This document shows positions 18,113 through 26,203 of a stretch of DNA of 64,000 nt, in pieces. Source of the DNA: Pseudomonas oryzihabitans (GTDB lineage: Bacteria; Pseudomonadota; Gammaproteobacteria; Pseudomonadales; Pseudomonadaceae); assembly GCF_007665395.1 (NCBI RefSeq), contig NZ_VDND01000003.1, positions 477,527 to 541,526 of the forward strand, given 5' to 3'. Numbering within the stretch: the first letter of the stretch is position 1; each line of letters starts with the position of its first letter. Below the pieces are notes generated by a model that saw only the letters and a list, made by a program, of their open reading frames with translations, had not been told where the DNA came from and did no database searches. Position numbers and translations under genes: made by a program.

Positions 18113-18135
18113 GGGGTTCTCGCTATAAGAACCCC
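18113..18135 (+). promoter_or_regulatory. Hairpin upstream of the psiE leader ORF
   Basis: GGGGTTCT (18113-18120) pairs perfectly with AGAACCCC (18128-18135) around a CGCTATA loop. The TATAAG inside it could also serve as a -10 element. No convincing -35 was found. It lies 45 bases before the 40-codon ORF and may be an operator or a leader structure. Confidence 0.35.
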
Positions 18136-18180
18136 TCTGGCCACCGCGCCAGGGCAACCTGACGAAGGAGACTTTTCAGC

Positions 18181-18303
18181 ATGGACGAAGCCTCGAGCGA
18201 ACGCCTGCGCCCTCGTATGTACCCCCTGGCCGACGGCCTGGGCAAACCGCTGGCCCGCCTGGCCAGTGATCGTGATCTGGCTGGATGGAGCGTTAGGGTA
18301 TGA
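18181..18303 (+). CDS. Small 40-residue ORF translationally coupled to psiE
   Basis: ATG 18181 follows a strong AAGGAG site (11 bases upstream) and opens 40 codons ending in TGA 18301-18303, which overlaps the psiE ATG as ATGA. The peptide begins MDEASSERLRPRMYPLADG and is charged, with no membrane segment or signal. Codon choice resembles neighbouring genes (GC-rich third positions). psiE itself has no ribosome site as strong, so the small ORF may set psiE translation by coupling. I do not recognise the peptide; conservation is unknown. Confidence 0.55.
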   Translation: MDEASSERLRPRMYPLADGLGKPLARLASDRDLAGWSVRV

Positions 18304-18773
18304 AGTGGGCAGATGGCAGTCGCAAACGCATGCACGATGGCGCCAATTCACTGGGCAACCTGATGGTGGAAGGTTTCCACTACTGTGGGTTGTTCGCCAT
18401 AGGCGCAGCCACGGCCTGGGCCTCGGTGATGGCCTTCATGGAGATGTTCGACAAAGGCCAGGCGAGCATCGATGACATCCTCCTGCTGTTCATCTATCTG
18501 GAGCTGGGTGCCATGGTCGGCATCTACTTCAAGACCAATCACCTGCCCATCCGGTTTCTGCTCTACATCGCCATCACCGCGCTGACGCGCTACCTGATCG
18601 GTGATGTCTCGCACCACCGGCCGCCGGACGTTGGCCTGCTGTATCTCTGTGGCGGCATCTTCCTGCTGTCGCTCTCGGTGCTGGCGGTTAGGGTCGCCTC
18701 GAACAAGTTTCCTTCCAGCAAGGCGCTCGATGCGACCGGCGATGTGGTGGGAGAGGGGTCCGCAGACCGATAG
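18300..18773 (+). CDS. psiE: PsiE family phosphate-starvation-inducible membrane protein
   Basis: PsiE is a small inner-membrane protein induced by phosphate starvation in E. coli; its function is unknown. The 157-residue product has four hydrophobic segments, and LELGAMVGIYFK followed by HLPIRFLLYIAITALTRYLI matches the conserved PsiE core (E. coli: YFEF...HFPLRYFVYIGITAI). N- and C-terminal tails are longer than in E. coli. The start overlaps the stop of the 40-codon ORF. I see no clear Pho box upstream, so phosphate control here is not shown. The roughly 170 bases after it hold nothing I can name. Confidence 0.85.
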   Translation: MKWADGSRKRMHDGANSLGNLMVEGFHYCGLFAIGAATAWASVMAFMEMFDKGQASIDDILLLFIYLELGAMVGIYFKTNHLPIRFLLYIAITALTRYLIGDVSHHRPPDVGLLYLCGGIFLLSLSVLAVRVASNKFPSSKALDATGDVVGEGSADR

Positions 18774-18944
18774 CACGGGACGCGCGGCGGGTACTGCAAC
18801 CAGTCGCTGGTCGCGGCAGCGCGTCCGGATGGACGCCTGCCGTTGGCCGTTTTGCCGGGGGAGCGCCCGGGTGTGGGTGTCCCTGCGGCCTGGCCTTGCT
18901 GCGACCGGCACGGCGCCGCCCAGGCCCCGGCCTGGGCTGGGGCG

Positions 18945-21560
18945 CTAGCGATCCAAGGGCGCCAGCAGCTGGGCTAGATCGGCTTCGGTCAGGCGCCAGT
19001 CGCCGGCGTTCTCGCTGAGGATGCCCGCGCTCAGCCGGGCCTTTTCCTGCTGCAGCTGCTGGATGCGTTCTTCCAGGGTGCCGCGGGCGATCAGCTTGTA
19101 GACGAATACCGGGCGATCCTGGCCGATGCGGTAGGCGCGGTCGCTGGCCTGCTGCTCGGCGGCCGGGTTCCACCAGGGATCGAAGTGGATCACGGTGTCC
19201 GCCGCGGTCAGGTTGAGCCCGCTGCCGCCGGCCTTGAGGCTGAGCAGGAACACCGGCACCTCGCCGTTCTGGAAGCGTTGCACCGGGGTGCGGCGATCAC
19301 GGGTCTCGCCGGTCAGGGTGACGTACGCGATACCGCGCTCGTCGAGGTCCGCCGCGATGAGGTCGAGCATGCTGGTGAACTGCGAGAACACCAGGACCCG
19401 GCTGCCTCCCGGCAGCAGGGCGTCGAGTCTCTCGTTCAGCGCCGCCAGTTTCGCCGAGGGCTTGGCCACGGCATCGTCCTCGTGGGGCACCAGGCGCAGA
19501 TCGCAACAGACCTGGCGCAGGCGCAGCAGGGCATCGAGGATCAGCAGCTGGCTGCGGCCGATCCCCTGGCGGGCGATCTCGGCCCGTACCCGTTCGTCCA
19601 GCAGCAGGCGCAGGGCTTCGTAGCGCTCGCGCTGCGCCGGGCTGAGCTCGACCAGCTGGACGATCTCGGTCTTCGGCGGCAATTCGCTGGCGACCCGCTG
19701 CTTGGTCCGACGCAGCATGAAGGGCCGCACCCGTGCCTTGAGCGCCGCCAGGCGCTGCGCGTTGCCTTCGCGCTCGACGGGGATGCGATAGCTCTGCTTG
19801 AAGGTCTTCTCGTCACCCAGCCAGCCGGGCATGAGGAAGTGGAATTGCGACCAGAGTTCGCCCAGGTGGTTTTCCAGTGGCGTACCGGTCAGGCAGAGGC
19901 GATGACGAGCGCGCAGGTGCCGGGCCGCCTGGGCGGCCTTGGTGGCGGCGTTCTTGATCGACTGGGCCTCGTCGAGCACCTGCAGGTGGAAATCGTAGCC
20001 GGCTAGCCGCTCGGCATCGCGCGGGAGCAGGGCATAGGTGGTGAGCACCACATCGTGCTCGGGAATGCGTTCGAAGCGGCTGCTGCGGTTGCTGCCCTGC
20101 AGGGTGAGGACGCGCAGGCCCGGCGCGAAGCGGGCGATCTCGTCCTGCCAGTTGGGGATCAGGCTGGTCGGCATGACGATCAGCGCCGGTGCGGTGAGGC
20201 GGCCGGCTGCCTGCTCGACGAGGATGTGCGCCAGGGTCTGCAGCGTCTTGCCCAGGCCCATGTCGTCGGCGAGGATGCCGCCCACCTCCAGTTCGCGCAG
20301 AGCCTGCAGCCAGGCCACGCCTTCCCGCTGGTAGGGCCGCAATTCGGCCTGCAGGGTAGCCGGCAGCAGCACCGGCTCGGCGGCGTAGCTGCGCAGGCGC
20401 TCGGCGAAGCTGCGCAGGCGCTCGCCGCCTTCCCATTCCAGCGGCAGGCGCTCGTCCAGCTCGGCGAGGCGCGCGGCATCGAGGCGGGGCAGGCGCAGGG
20501 CGCGGTCGTTGGGCAGGCGCTCGGTGGCATAGAGCTCGCCGAGGATCTGCAGGATCGGCTTGAGCCGGCCCAGGGGAACGGCGACCCGCTGCACCCGGCC
20601 CTGCTGGCCGGCCATTCGCGGCGGCTCGATGCGCAGCAGCACAGGCTCGTCGTCGGGACGCTTGGCCAGGATCCCCGGTTCGTATTGCGAGGGTTCGCGG
20701 CGAATGGCGTCGATCAGCAACGGGATCAGGCTGACGCGGCGCTGGCCCAGGCGAATGCCCAGCTCGACGTCGAACAGACCACTGGCGGCGGTCTGGTCTT
20801 CCACCTCTTCGAGGTGCCCGTACCAGCCTTCCACCGGCGTGAGATCGAAGGTGAATTCGGGCTGGGCCTCGATCTGCCAGCCACGCTCGCGCAGGGTCGG
20901 GATGACCTGCTGCACGAACCTGAGCCAGGCGGGATCGTCCGGCAGCTCGAACATCTCGCCGCATTCCTCGGGCAGCGCGGCGCTGCGTCGGGTCGCCAGG
21001 CGCAGGCCATGATCGATCAAGGTCTGGCGCCAGCGCTGTTCGGCCGGCAGCTGGCGGGCGGGATAGTCGGCGCCGGGGCTGCGCGGCGGCGTGCCGAATA
21101 CCCGGCGCTGGCCGTACTGGAAGGCCAGGGCCGCGCGGTGCCTTACGGTGGGCCGCATCTTGCCGATGTGGCGATCGTAGTCGATCTGGGTGTGGCTGCC
21201 GAGGCTCAGGATCGGCTGCGGCAGGTCCGGGTTGGCCACCGGCACGCTCGGCAGGTCTGCCTCGCTGCGCTGCAGGCGTTCGAGTTCGATGAGGGCCGCG
21301 GCGGCATGCTTGCAGTTGCGACCGACCGGACAGGTGCACCGGGCCTCGACCCGCCAGGCGGATTCGCCCGGGCGCAGGGTGATCGCCTGGCGATAGGCCG
21401 GACCGGCCGGGCTGCTGCACTCGGCGTAGACCTGCCCCTTGGTGGCCGAGCGAAGCTGTACCAGCCCATCGAGGGCCAGGCGCCGGCCGCGCTCGTAGTT
21501 GCGCTCCGTGAAGGCGCCCTTCCAGTCCTGCCACTTGAGCCGTTCGAAACGTAACGCCAT
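18945..21560 (-). CDS. SWIM zinc-finger SNF2-family DNA-dependent ATPase/helicase
   Basis: This is an 871-residue soluble protein. A SWIM finger (CTCPVGRNCKH, about residues 73-84) is followed by a long middle region and then a SNF2 ATPase core. Motif I is DDMGLGKT near residue 432, motif II is DEAQ near 531, then LTGTPLENHLGELWSQF and the helicase-C lobe with FSQFTSMLDLI and AYRIGQDRPVFVYKL near the C-terminus. SWIM-SNF2 proteins are widespread in Pseudomonas and are presumed to remodel protein-DNA or polymerase complexes like RapA, but targets are unknown. No partner genes (nuclease or methylase) flank it, so it is not an obvious defence system. Confidence 0.93.
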   Translation of the reverse strand: MALRFERLKWQDWKGAFTERNYERGRRLALDGLVQLRSATKGQVYAECSSPAGPAYRQAITLRPGESAWRVEARCTCPVGRNCKHAAAALIELERLQRSEADLPSVPVANPDLPQPILSLGSHTQIDYDRHIGKMRPTVRHRAALAFQYGQRRVFGTPPRSPGADYPARQLPAEQRWRQTLIDHGLRLATRRSAALPEECGEMFELPDDPAWLRFVQQVIPTLRERGWQIEAQPEFTFDLTPVEGWYGHLEEVEDQTAASGLFDVELGIRLGQRRVSLIPLLIDAIRREPSQYEPGILAKRPDDEPVLLRIEPPRMAGQQGRVQRVAVPLGRLKPILQILGELYATERLPNDRALRLPRLDAARLAELDERLPLEWEGGERLRSFAERLRSYAAEPVLLPATLQAELRPYQREGVAWLQALRELEVGGILADDMGLGKTLQTLAHILVEQAAGRLTAPALIVMPTSLIPNWQDEIARFAPGLRVLTLQGSNRSSRFERIPEHDVVLTTYALLPRDAERLAGYDFHLQVLDEAQSIKNAATKAAQAARHLRARHRLCLTGTPLENHLGELWSQFHFLMPGWLGDEKTFKQSYRIPVEREGNAQRLAALKARVRPFMLRRTKQRVASELPPKTEIVQLVELSPAQRERYEALRLLLDERVRAEIARQGIGRSQLLILDALLRLRQVCCDLRLVPHEDDAVAKPSAKLAALNERLDALLPGGSRVLVFSQFTSMLDLIAADLDERGIAYVTLTGETRDRRTPVQRFQNGEVPVFLLSLKAGGSGLNLTAADTVIHFDPWWNPAAEQQASDRAYRIGQDRPVFVYKLIARGTLEERIQQLQQEKARLSAGILSENAGDWRLTEADLAQLLAPLDR

Positions 21561-21629
21561 CGTTCACCCAGGCTGTTCGTACCAAACCGGCTATTCTGCC
21601 ACAGTCCGCCAGGCGCCCGTTGGACTCCC

Positions 21630-21659
21630 TTGCACTTCGTGAGAATGAGAATATAGTGC
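21630..21659 (+). promoter_or_regulatory. Candidate promoter with overlapping Fur-like box ahead of the 56-aa membrane protein
   Basis: GAGAATGAGAAT (21641-21652) matches the tandem GATAAT half-sites of the Fur box at 10 of 12 bases; the third half-site is poor. It overlaps a -10 candidate TATAGT (21652-21657) with a weak -35 TTGCAC (21630-21635), spacer 16. Fur binding here would block transcription when iron is plentiful. This rests on matching by eye. Confidence 0.45.
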
Positions 21660-21683
21660 ATTTAGGAATGTAGGAGCGAGACG

Positions 21684-21854
21684 ATGCGCGAACAACCGTT
21701 AGCCAGCCTGGCCCTTATGGACACTCTGAATGCGCAGGCCAGGCGGGAAGGCCGCCTGCGCTCCTTGCAGCGCTACATCCTCATCGTCTGCAGCCTGGGC
21801 GTCATGGCCGCGGCGGCCTTGCATCTGGCCTACCTGGCCGGCGCCAGCCTCTAG
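21684..21854 (+). CDS. Small single-span membrane protein (56 residues)
   Basis: ATG 21684 follows a TAGGAGCGAG ribosome site and opens 56 codons ending in TAG at 21852-21854. The N-terminal half is hydrophilic and basic (MREQPLASL, then ARREGRLRS); the C-terminal half is one clear transmembrane helix from YILIVCSLGV to AYLAG, predicting a short anchored peptide with a cytoplasmic N-terminus. It is followed by a terminator 32 bases on and preceded by a Fur-like promoter, so it looks like a complete single-gene unit. I do not recognise the family. An iron-linked membrane role is inference from the box only. Confidence 0.65.
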   Translation: MREQPLASLALMDTLNAQARREGRLRSLQRYILIVCSLGVMAAAALHLAYLAGASL

Positions 21855-21885
21855 CACGATGGCGAGCCGCTGCCGAGGGCGCACG

Positions 21886-21920
21886 AAAAAGCCCCGACCA
21901 GTCGCCTGATCGGGGCTTTT
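21886..21920. terminator. Bidirectional terminator between the 56-aa gene and pykA
   Basis: The stem AAAAGCCCCGA (21887-21897) pairs with TCGGGGCTTTT (21910-21920) around a 12-base loop, with A and T runs on both sides. It can end the rightward small gene and the leftward pykA. Confidence 0.9.
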
Positions 21921-21963
21921 CGAAGCCTTACCCGCCTGGGCGGGCCAGGCCTGGCGTTGTGGC

Positions 21964-23415
21964 TCAGACCAGCAGGTCGCCGACGCGGTACATCTTCATG
22001 GTGTTGGTGCCGTCGCGCTTGGTGTAGCTGTCGCCCTTGGTCAGGATCACCCAGTCACCGTGCTCGACGATGCCGCGCTTGAGCAACTCGTCCACCGCGG
22101 CCTGGCTCACCTTGTTCGCCGGCATGGTGGTCGGGTCGAAGGGAATGGTGTGCACGTTGCGGAACAGCGCGGTGCGGGCCTGGGTGGCGCGGCTGGAGGC
22201 GAAGGAGAAGATCGGCACCGAGGAGCGCAGGCGCGACATGATCAGCGGGGTGTAGCCGGTGTCGGTCAGGCTGATGATGGCCTTCACGCCGGGGAAGTGG
22301 TTGGCCACGTAGATGGAGGCCAGGGCGATGCTCTCGTCCCAACGGGTGAAGGTCTGGCCCAGGCGGTGGCTGGACAGCTTGCTGGTAGGCTGCTTCTCGG
22401 CGCCGACGCAGACGCGCGCCATGGCCTTGACCGCTTCCACCGGGTACTGGCCGGCGGCGCTCTCGGCGGAGAGCATCACGGCGTCGGTGTTGTCGAGCAC
22501 GGCGTTGGCCACGTCGGAGACTTCCGCACGGGTCGGCATGGGGCTGCTGATCATCGACTCCATCATCTGGGTCGCGGTGATCACCGCCTTGTTCAGTCGG
22601 CGCGCGTGGGAAATGATGCGCTTCTGGATGCCCACCAGTTCGGCGTCGCCGATTTCCACGCCCAGGTCGCCACGGGCCACCATGACGGCATCGCTGGCCT
22701 GGATCAGGCCATCCAGCGCCTCGTCGTTGGCCACGGCTTCGGCGCGCTCGATCTTGGCCACCAGCCAGGACTTGCCGCCCGCGGCTTCCATCAGGCGCCG
22801 GGCTTCGTTCATGTCCTCGGCGTCACGCGGGAAGGACACCGCCAGGTAGTCGACCTCCATGGAGGCCGCCAGCTTGATGTCTTCGCGGTCCTTGTCGGTC
22901 AGCGCCGGCGCGGTGAGGCCACCGCCACGGCGGTTGATGCCCTTGTGGTCGGACAGCGGGCCGCCGATCAGGGTGGTGCAATGCAATTCGGTGGCGGTGA
23001 CGCCTTCCACGCGCAGCACGACGCGGCCGTCGTCCAGCAGCAGCTCGTCACCCACGCGGCAGTCGGCGACCAGGCCCGGGTAGTCGATGCCGACCACTTC
23101 CTCGCTGCCTTCGGTGCGCGGATGGGCGATGGACAGGCGGAAGGGATCGCCGACCTTGAGTTCGATGCGCTTGTTGACGAACTTGGCGATGCGGATCTTC
23201 GGACCCTGGAGGTCGCCGAGCAGGGCGACGTGGCGGCCGTGCTTGGCGGCGAGATCCCGTACCAGCTGACCACGGGCCCGGTGCTCATCGGGCGTTCCAT
23301 GCGAGAAGTTCAGGCGGGCGACGTCGATGCCGGCGATGATGAGCTGCTCGAGGACTTCCGGAGAATTGCTGGCCGGGCCTAGGGTGGCGACGATCTTGGT
23401 ACGGCGATAAATCAT
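21964..23415 (-). CDS. pykA: Pyruvate kinase (PykA type)
   Basis: Pyruvate kinase converts phosphoenolpyruvate and ADP to pyruvate and ATP at the end of lower glycolysis. The 483-residue protein begins with RRTKIVATLGPASNS and has LNFSHGTPDEH, GDLQGPKIR, the catalytic lysine region VAKIERAEA, MVARGDLGVE and ITATQMMESM, in order. The opening and RRGGGL segment match the AMP/sugar-phosphate activated PykA type rather than PykF. Upstream, a small palindrome (TCGGCGC-CCGA-GCGCCGA, 23449-23466) lies in the leader; I see no clear HexR or Cra site. Confidence 0.95.
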   Translation of the reverse strand: MIYRRTKIVATLGPASNSPEVLEQLIIAGIDVARLNFSHGTPDEHRARGQLVRDLAAKHGRHVALLGDLQGPKIRIAKFVNKRIELKVGDPFRLSIAHPRTEGSEEVVGIDYPGLVADCRVGDELLLDDGRVVLRVEGVTATELHCTTLIGGPLSDHKGINRRGGGLTAPALTDKDREDIKLAASMEVDYLAVSFPRDAEDMNEARRLMEAAGGKSWLVAKIERAEAVANDEALDGLIQASDAVMVARGDLGVEIGDAELVGIQKRIISHARRLNKAVITATQMMESMISSPMPTRAEVSDVANAVLDNTDAVMLSAESAAGQYPVEAVKAMARVCVGAEKQPTSKLSSHRLGQTFTRWDESIALASIYVANHFPGVKAIISLTDTGYTPLIMSRLRSSVPIFSFASSRATQARTALFRNVHTIPFDPTTMPANKVSQAAVDELLKRGIVEHGDWVILTKGDSYTKRDGTNTMKMYRVGDLLV

Positions 23416-23611
23416 GCAGTCTTTCCTTTAGCGGATTGCAACCATGAGTCGGCGCCCGAGCGCCGAGTCGACGTAGAACACGAAGCGCAGCTCATTGTAG
23501 CGCTCCCGCGTGGCCAGCACATGACGGCTTTTCGCAGCTTCGTCACACCGATGGTCGTTCGTCCTCAAGAAGCTGGCCCCGGCGCCGATCTAGCGAACAG
23601 GAGGACTTTCC

Positions 23612-23998
23612 ATGCGCCCTTATCTCTGCCTGTTCCTGCTGCTCGGCCTGACGGGCTGTACCAGTGTCTCGATGAATTCCTATCTCAATGCCGCCTACAA
23701 ATCCTATGCGGAAGGCGACTGTGCCAATGCCCTGCTGCAGATCTCCCAGGCCGAGCGCAAGGGCCGGGCGCGGCCCTGGCTGCAACCGGAATTCTCCATG
23801 CTGCGTGGCCAGTGCCTGGAGCAGCAGCAGCTGTACGGCGACGCCGCCCAGACCTATCGTTTCATCCAGGCCCGCTATCCGGCCAGTGAATATGCCTATC
23901 GGGCCCAGGCCCGACTGGACACCCTGCGCCAAATGGGGCTAGATGGCGGAACGGCCGTTGCGACGCCCCAACCGGTGCGAAACCTACCGCAGCGCTGA
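23612..23998 (+). CDS. Small lipoprotein with TPR-like helices
   Basis: The 128-residue protein has a signal peptide ending in the lipobox LTGC (Cys about residue 16), then SVS at +2 to +4, which favours outer-membrane sorting. A TPR-like pair follows: YKSYAEGDCANALLQISQAE and GDAAQTYRFIQARYP with alanine-rich packing. A strong AGGAGG site precedes the ATG. It probably serves as a scaffold in the periplasm; its partner is unknown. The gene stands alone, divergent from pykA, and is followed closely by the PilZ gene, with which it may be cotranscribed. Confidence 0.8.
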   Translation: MRPYLCLFLLLGLTGCTSVSMNSYLNAAYKSYAEGDCANALLQISQAERKGRARPWLQPEFSMLRGQCLEQQQLYGDAAQTYRFIQARYPASEYAYRAQARLDTLRQMGLDGGTAVATPQPVRNLPQR

Positions 23999-24054
23999 GC
24001 TTTCCAGGACGTTGTCGGTAAAGTGGCTTTACCGTGTGCAGGATGAATCGCACC

Positions 24055-24417
24055 ATGACTCAGAATCGTCGTATCGAGCGCCACCAGCTGCCCTACTACC
24101 TGAAGGTGTTCAACCGCTTCACCGACAAGCCCATGGGCTACATCGGCAACATCTCCCGCGAGGGACTGCTGATGATCAGCCAGCTGCCCATGCTGGTGAA
24201 CGCGCGTTTCGAACTCCGCCTGAAGATTCCCGGCCAGGACGGCCAGCTGCATTTCGTCGACTTCGATGCCCGCTGCCAGTGGAGCCATGAAGACGTGACG
24301 CCGGGCAACTACGATTCCGGCTTCAGCGTCGCCGAGCCACCGCCCGAGTTCGCCGAGCTGATCGACGTGCTGCAGCACTATTTCACCTTCGGTCGCCTGT
24401 CACAGTCGGCGATCTGA
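24055..24417 (+). CDS. PilZ-domain protein
   Basis: This is a short PilZ protein of 120 residues. The first c-di-GMP loop corresponds to RRIERHQLPYYLKVF at the N-terminus (RxxxR-type arginines) and the second to NISREGLL (N/DxSxxG) about 30 residues on, so c-di-GMP binding is plausible. I use ATG 24055 because the arginines then sit at the N-terminus as is usual; ATG 24043 and GTG 24034 are possible. The end overlaps the convergent gene at 24378 by 40 bases. Its effector role cannot be read from sequence. Confidence 0.83.
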   Translation: MTQNRRIERHQLPYYLKVFNRFTDKPMGYIGNISREGLLMISQLPMLVNARFELRLKIPGQDGQLHFVDFDARCQWSHEDVTPGNYDSGFSVAEPPPEFAELIDVLQHYFTFGRLSQSAI

Positions 24418-25211
24418 GCGCCTCGCTCTTCCCACTGCTTTAGCAGGCGGGTCGGCAGATCCGCCGTAGCGCTCGCCGCCAGCCAGCCGATACCCAGACG
24501 CTCCAGGCGCCTGGCCAGCCGCTCGCGGCGGATGTCGCTCTGCCAGGCGTCGGCATAGCGCCTGGCGCTGCGCCAGTCGCGGATCTCGTCGGGTTCCCTG
24601 ACCAGTCGCAGCGAGGTGCCGACCACCCAGAGCCGCAGTCCGCGCCCGGTCAGGTCCAGGCGGGCGAGCCAGTCCAGGGCCGCTTCCTCCAGCGGCGCCA
24701 CCACCAGGATGACACTTCCAGGCGCGGCCTGGCGGCATAGCCGTGCCAGCGCGGATTTGAGGTCGCCGGTGGTAGTCGGCCTGGGCGCAGGCGGATCGGG
24801 CCGCACCAGCGGGCGCCCGGGCGCGGCCGCCGCCAGCAGGCGCAGCTCGGGCGCCAGGTCATAGAGGCGCACGTCATTGCCACTGATCGCCAGGTTCCGC
24901 CACAGCTCCAGCACCTGGTCCCGGTCCCGTCGCCAGGTATCGAGCCCATCGGGCGCCTGGTGGTCGAGCAACAGGTGCCAGGGAGCGGCGTACCGCGGAG
25001 TCCGCGATAAGCGCGGCGCGGCAGGCGGATGCTGCCAGAATCCGATCTGGCGCCAGCGCGGCCGCTGCCGCTCCAGGAGCGCCAGCGCCAGCACCAGCGC
25101 GGCACCCGCTGCGGGTAGTCCTTGCCAGCGCGGTGGTGCCGCGACCCCTAGCAGCAAGCTGACCAGGGCCAGGGCGGCCAGGATGAGCGGTAGACGGCGG
25201 CTCGGGGTCAT
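24378..25211 (-). CDS. Membrane-anchored protein of the MoxR locus, function unknown
   Basis: The 277-residue protein starts at ATG 25211, which overlaps the moxR-like stop (ATGA). Two hydrophobic segments near the N-terminus (LPLILAALALVSLLLG and AAGAALVLALALLE) are followed by a cytoplasmic domain with alternating hydrophobic strands (WHLLLDHQ, GSVILVVAPLEE, LRLWVVGTS) that could be a Rossmann or vWA-like fold. By position it replaces the DUF58 protein normal after moxR. I do not see the DUF58 motifs (an arginine-rich VDWxxTAR stretch) or a MIDAS DxSxS. It may be a very divergent relative. Identification is by context only. Confidence 0.7.
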   Translation of the reverse strand: MTPSRRLPLILAALALVSLLLGVAAPPRWQGLPAAGAALVLALALLERQRPRWRQIGFWQHPPAAPRLSRTPRYAAPWHLLLDHQAPDGLDTWRRDRDQVLELWRNLAISGNDVRLYDLAPELRLLAAAAPGRPLVRPDPPAPRPTTTGDLKSALARLCRQAAPGSVILVVAPLEEAALDWLARLDLTGRGLRLWVVGTSLRLVREPDEIRDWRSARRYADAWQSDIRRERLARRLERLGIGWLAASATADLPTRLLKQWEERGAQIADCDRRPKVK

Positions 25212-26203
25212 GGGCGTGGTGCCGGACACTGCCCCAGCAGCTTGAGGATCTGGCCATCCAGGCTGTCACCCTCGAATTCCCGTTCCGGGGTCAGCCGCAG
25301 GCGCGGGCGCAGCACGCCTGGCAGCGCGTGGCGGACGTCCTCGACCGCGACCGTGGCGCCGCCGCGCAGGAAGGCCTGCGCCTGGGCGAGACGCAGCAGC
25401 GCCTGGCCCGCCCGCGGACCGGCGCCCTGGTCGAAGGCCGGCCATTCCCGGGTGAGGCGGATCAGGCGCACGGCGTAGTCCAGCAGAGACTCCGGGACCG
25501 GCAGGCTCGCCACCAGGCGCTGCAGGGCGGGTAGATCCCGTGCGTGCAGCAGGGGGCGCAGGGCCGCTGCTTCCAGGGGGTCGCCGTGGCCCTGTTGGGC
25601 GGCCTGGCGCAAGGCGGCCAGCTCCTGGCTTTCCGCGGGCCAGTCCAGGCGCAGCTGGGTGAGGAAACGATCCCGCAGCGCCACGGGCAGATCGTGGCCC
25701 GGCGCCCGGGTGGCGATCACCAGGAAGGGCGCTGGCAGCGGCACCTGGCGGCCCTCCAGCAGCACCTGGCGACTCTGCAGCGCATCGTCCAGGAGGTTGA
25801 GGACCACCGCCGGGGCGCGCTGGAGATCCTCGATCATGACCAGCGGGTTGAACAGCGGGCCGCGCCGGAGACGGGCGCTGTCCTGACCGCTGTCCAGGAC
25901 GATCTCCCCGGCGACCTCGGCCAGGGTTTGCGCGGGATGGCAGTGCAGGCGGGCGAAGCCGGCTTCCAGGCTGGCGGCCAGGGCGCGGGCCAGCAGCGTC
26001 TTGCCGGATCCGGTGGGACCTTCCAGTAGCAGGTGACCGCCCGCGAGGAGCGTCGCGAGCAGGCCATCCACGGCGGTCTCCTGCGCGGGCAATGCCCTGA
26101 GCAGCGCCTGGCGCAAGGCCTGCAGACGGGCCAGGGCGCGCGCCTTCACGCTCGCCTCGCCGGTATCCGCCGGGTTGGCATCAGCTGGGGCGGTGTCGGT
26201 CAT
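25208..26203 (-). CDS. Divergent MoxR-family AAA+ ATPase
   Basis: MoxR ATPases work as chaperones with vWA proteins to assemble or activate complexes. The 331-residue protein has an intact Walker A, GPTGSGKT (about residues 62-69), and DRF after the AAA core. However, Walker B, which in MoxR reads LxDEINRAP, is VMIEDLQRAP here, with Asp-Glu swapped to Glu-Asp. The sensor-1 segment ATQNP is ATRAP, losing the Asn, and the usual EQEGTYPLPEAQ stretch is largely deleted. Hydrolysis may be weak or absent. The gene is coupled to both neighbours: 23-base overlap with DUF4350 upstream and ATGA downstream. Confidence 0.85.
   Translation of the reverse strand: MTDTAPADANPADTGEASVKARALARLQALRQALLRALPAQETAVDGLLATLLAGGHLLLEGPTGSGKTLLARALAASLEAGFARLHCHPAQTLAEVAGEIVLDSGQDSARLRRGPLFNPLVMIEDLQRAPAVVLNLLDDALQSRQVLLEGRQVPLPAPFLVIATRAPGHDLPVALRDRFLTQLRLDWPAESQELAALRQAAQQGHGDPLEAAALRPLLHARDLPALQRLVASLPVPESLLDYAVRLIRLTREWPAFDQGAGPRAGQALLRLAQAQAFLRGGATVAVEDVRHALPGVLRPRLRLTPEREFEGDSLDGQILKLLGQCPAPRP

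Noticed and set aside
18945..21560. SNF2 helicase as part of a defence island
   Set aside because: No nuclease, methylase or other defence gene is adjacent, and the SWIM-SNF2 form is a common chromosomal gene in Pseudomonas.
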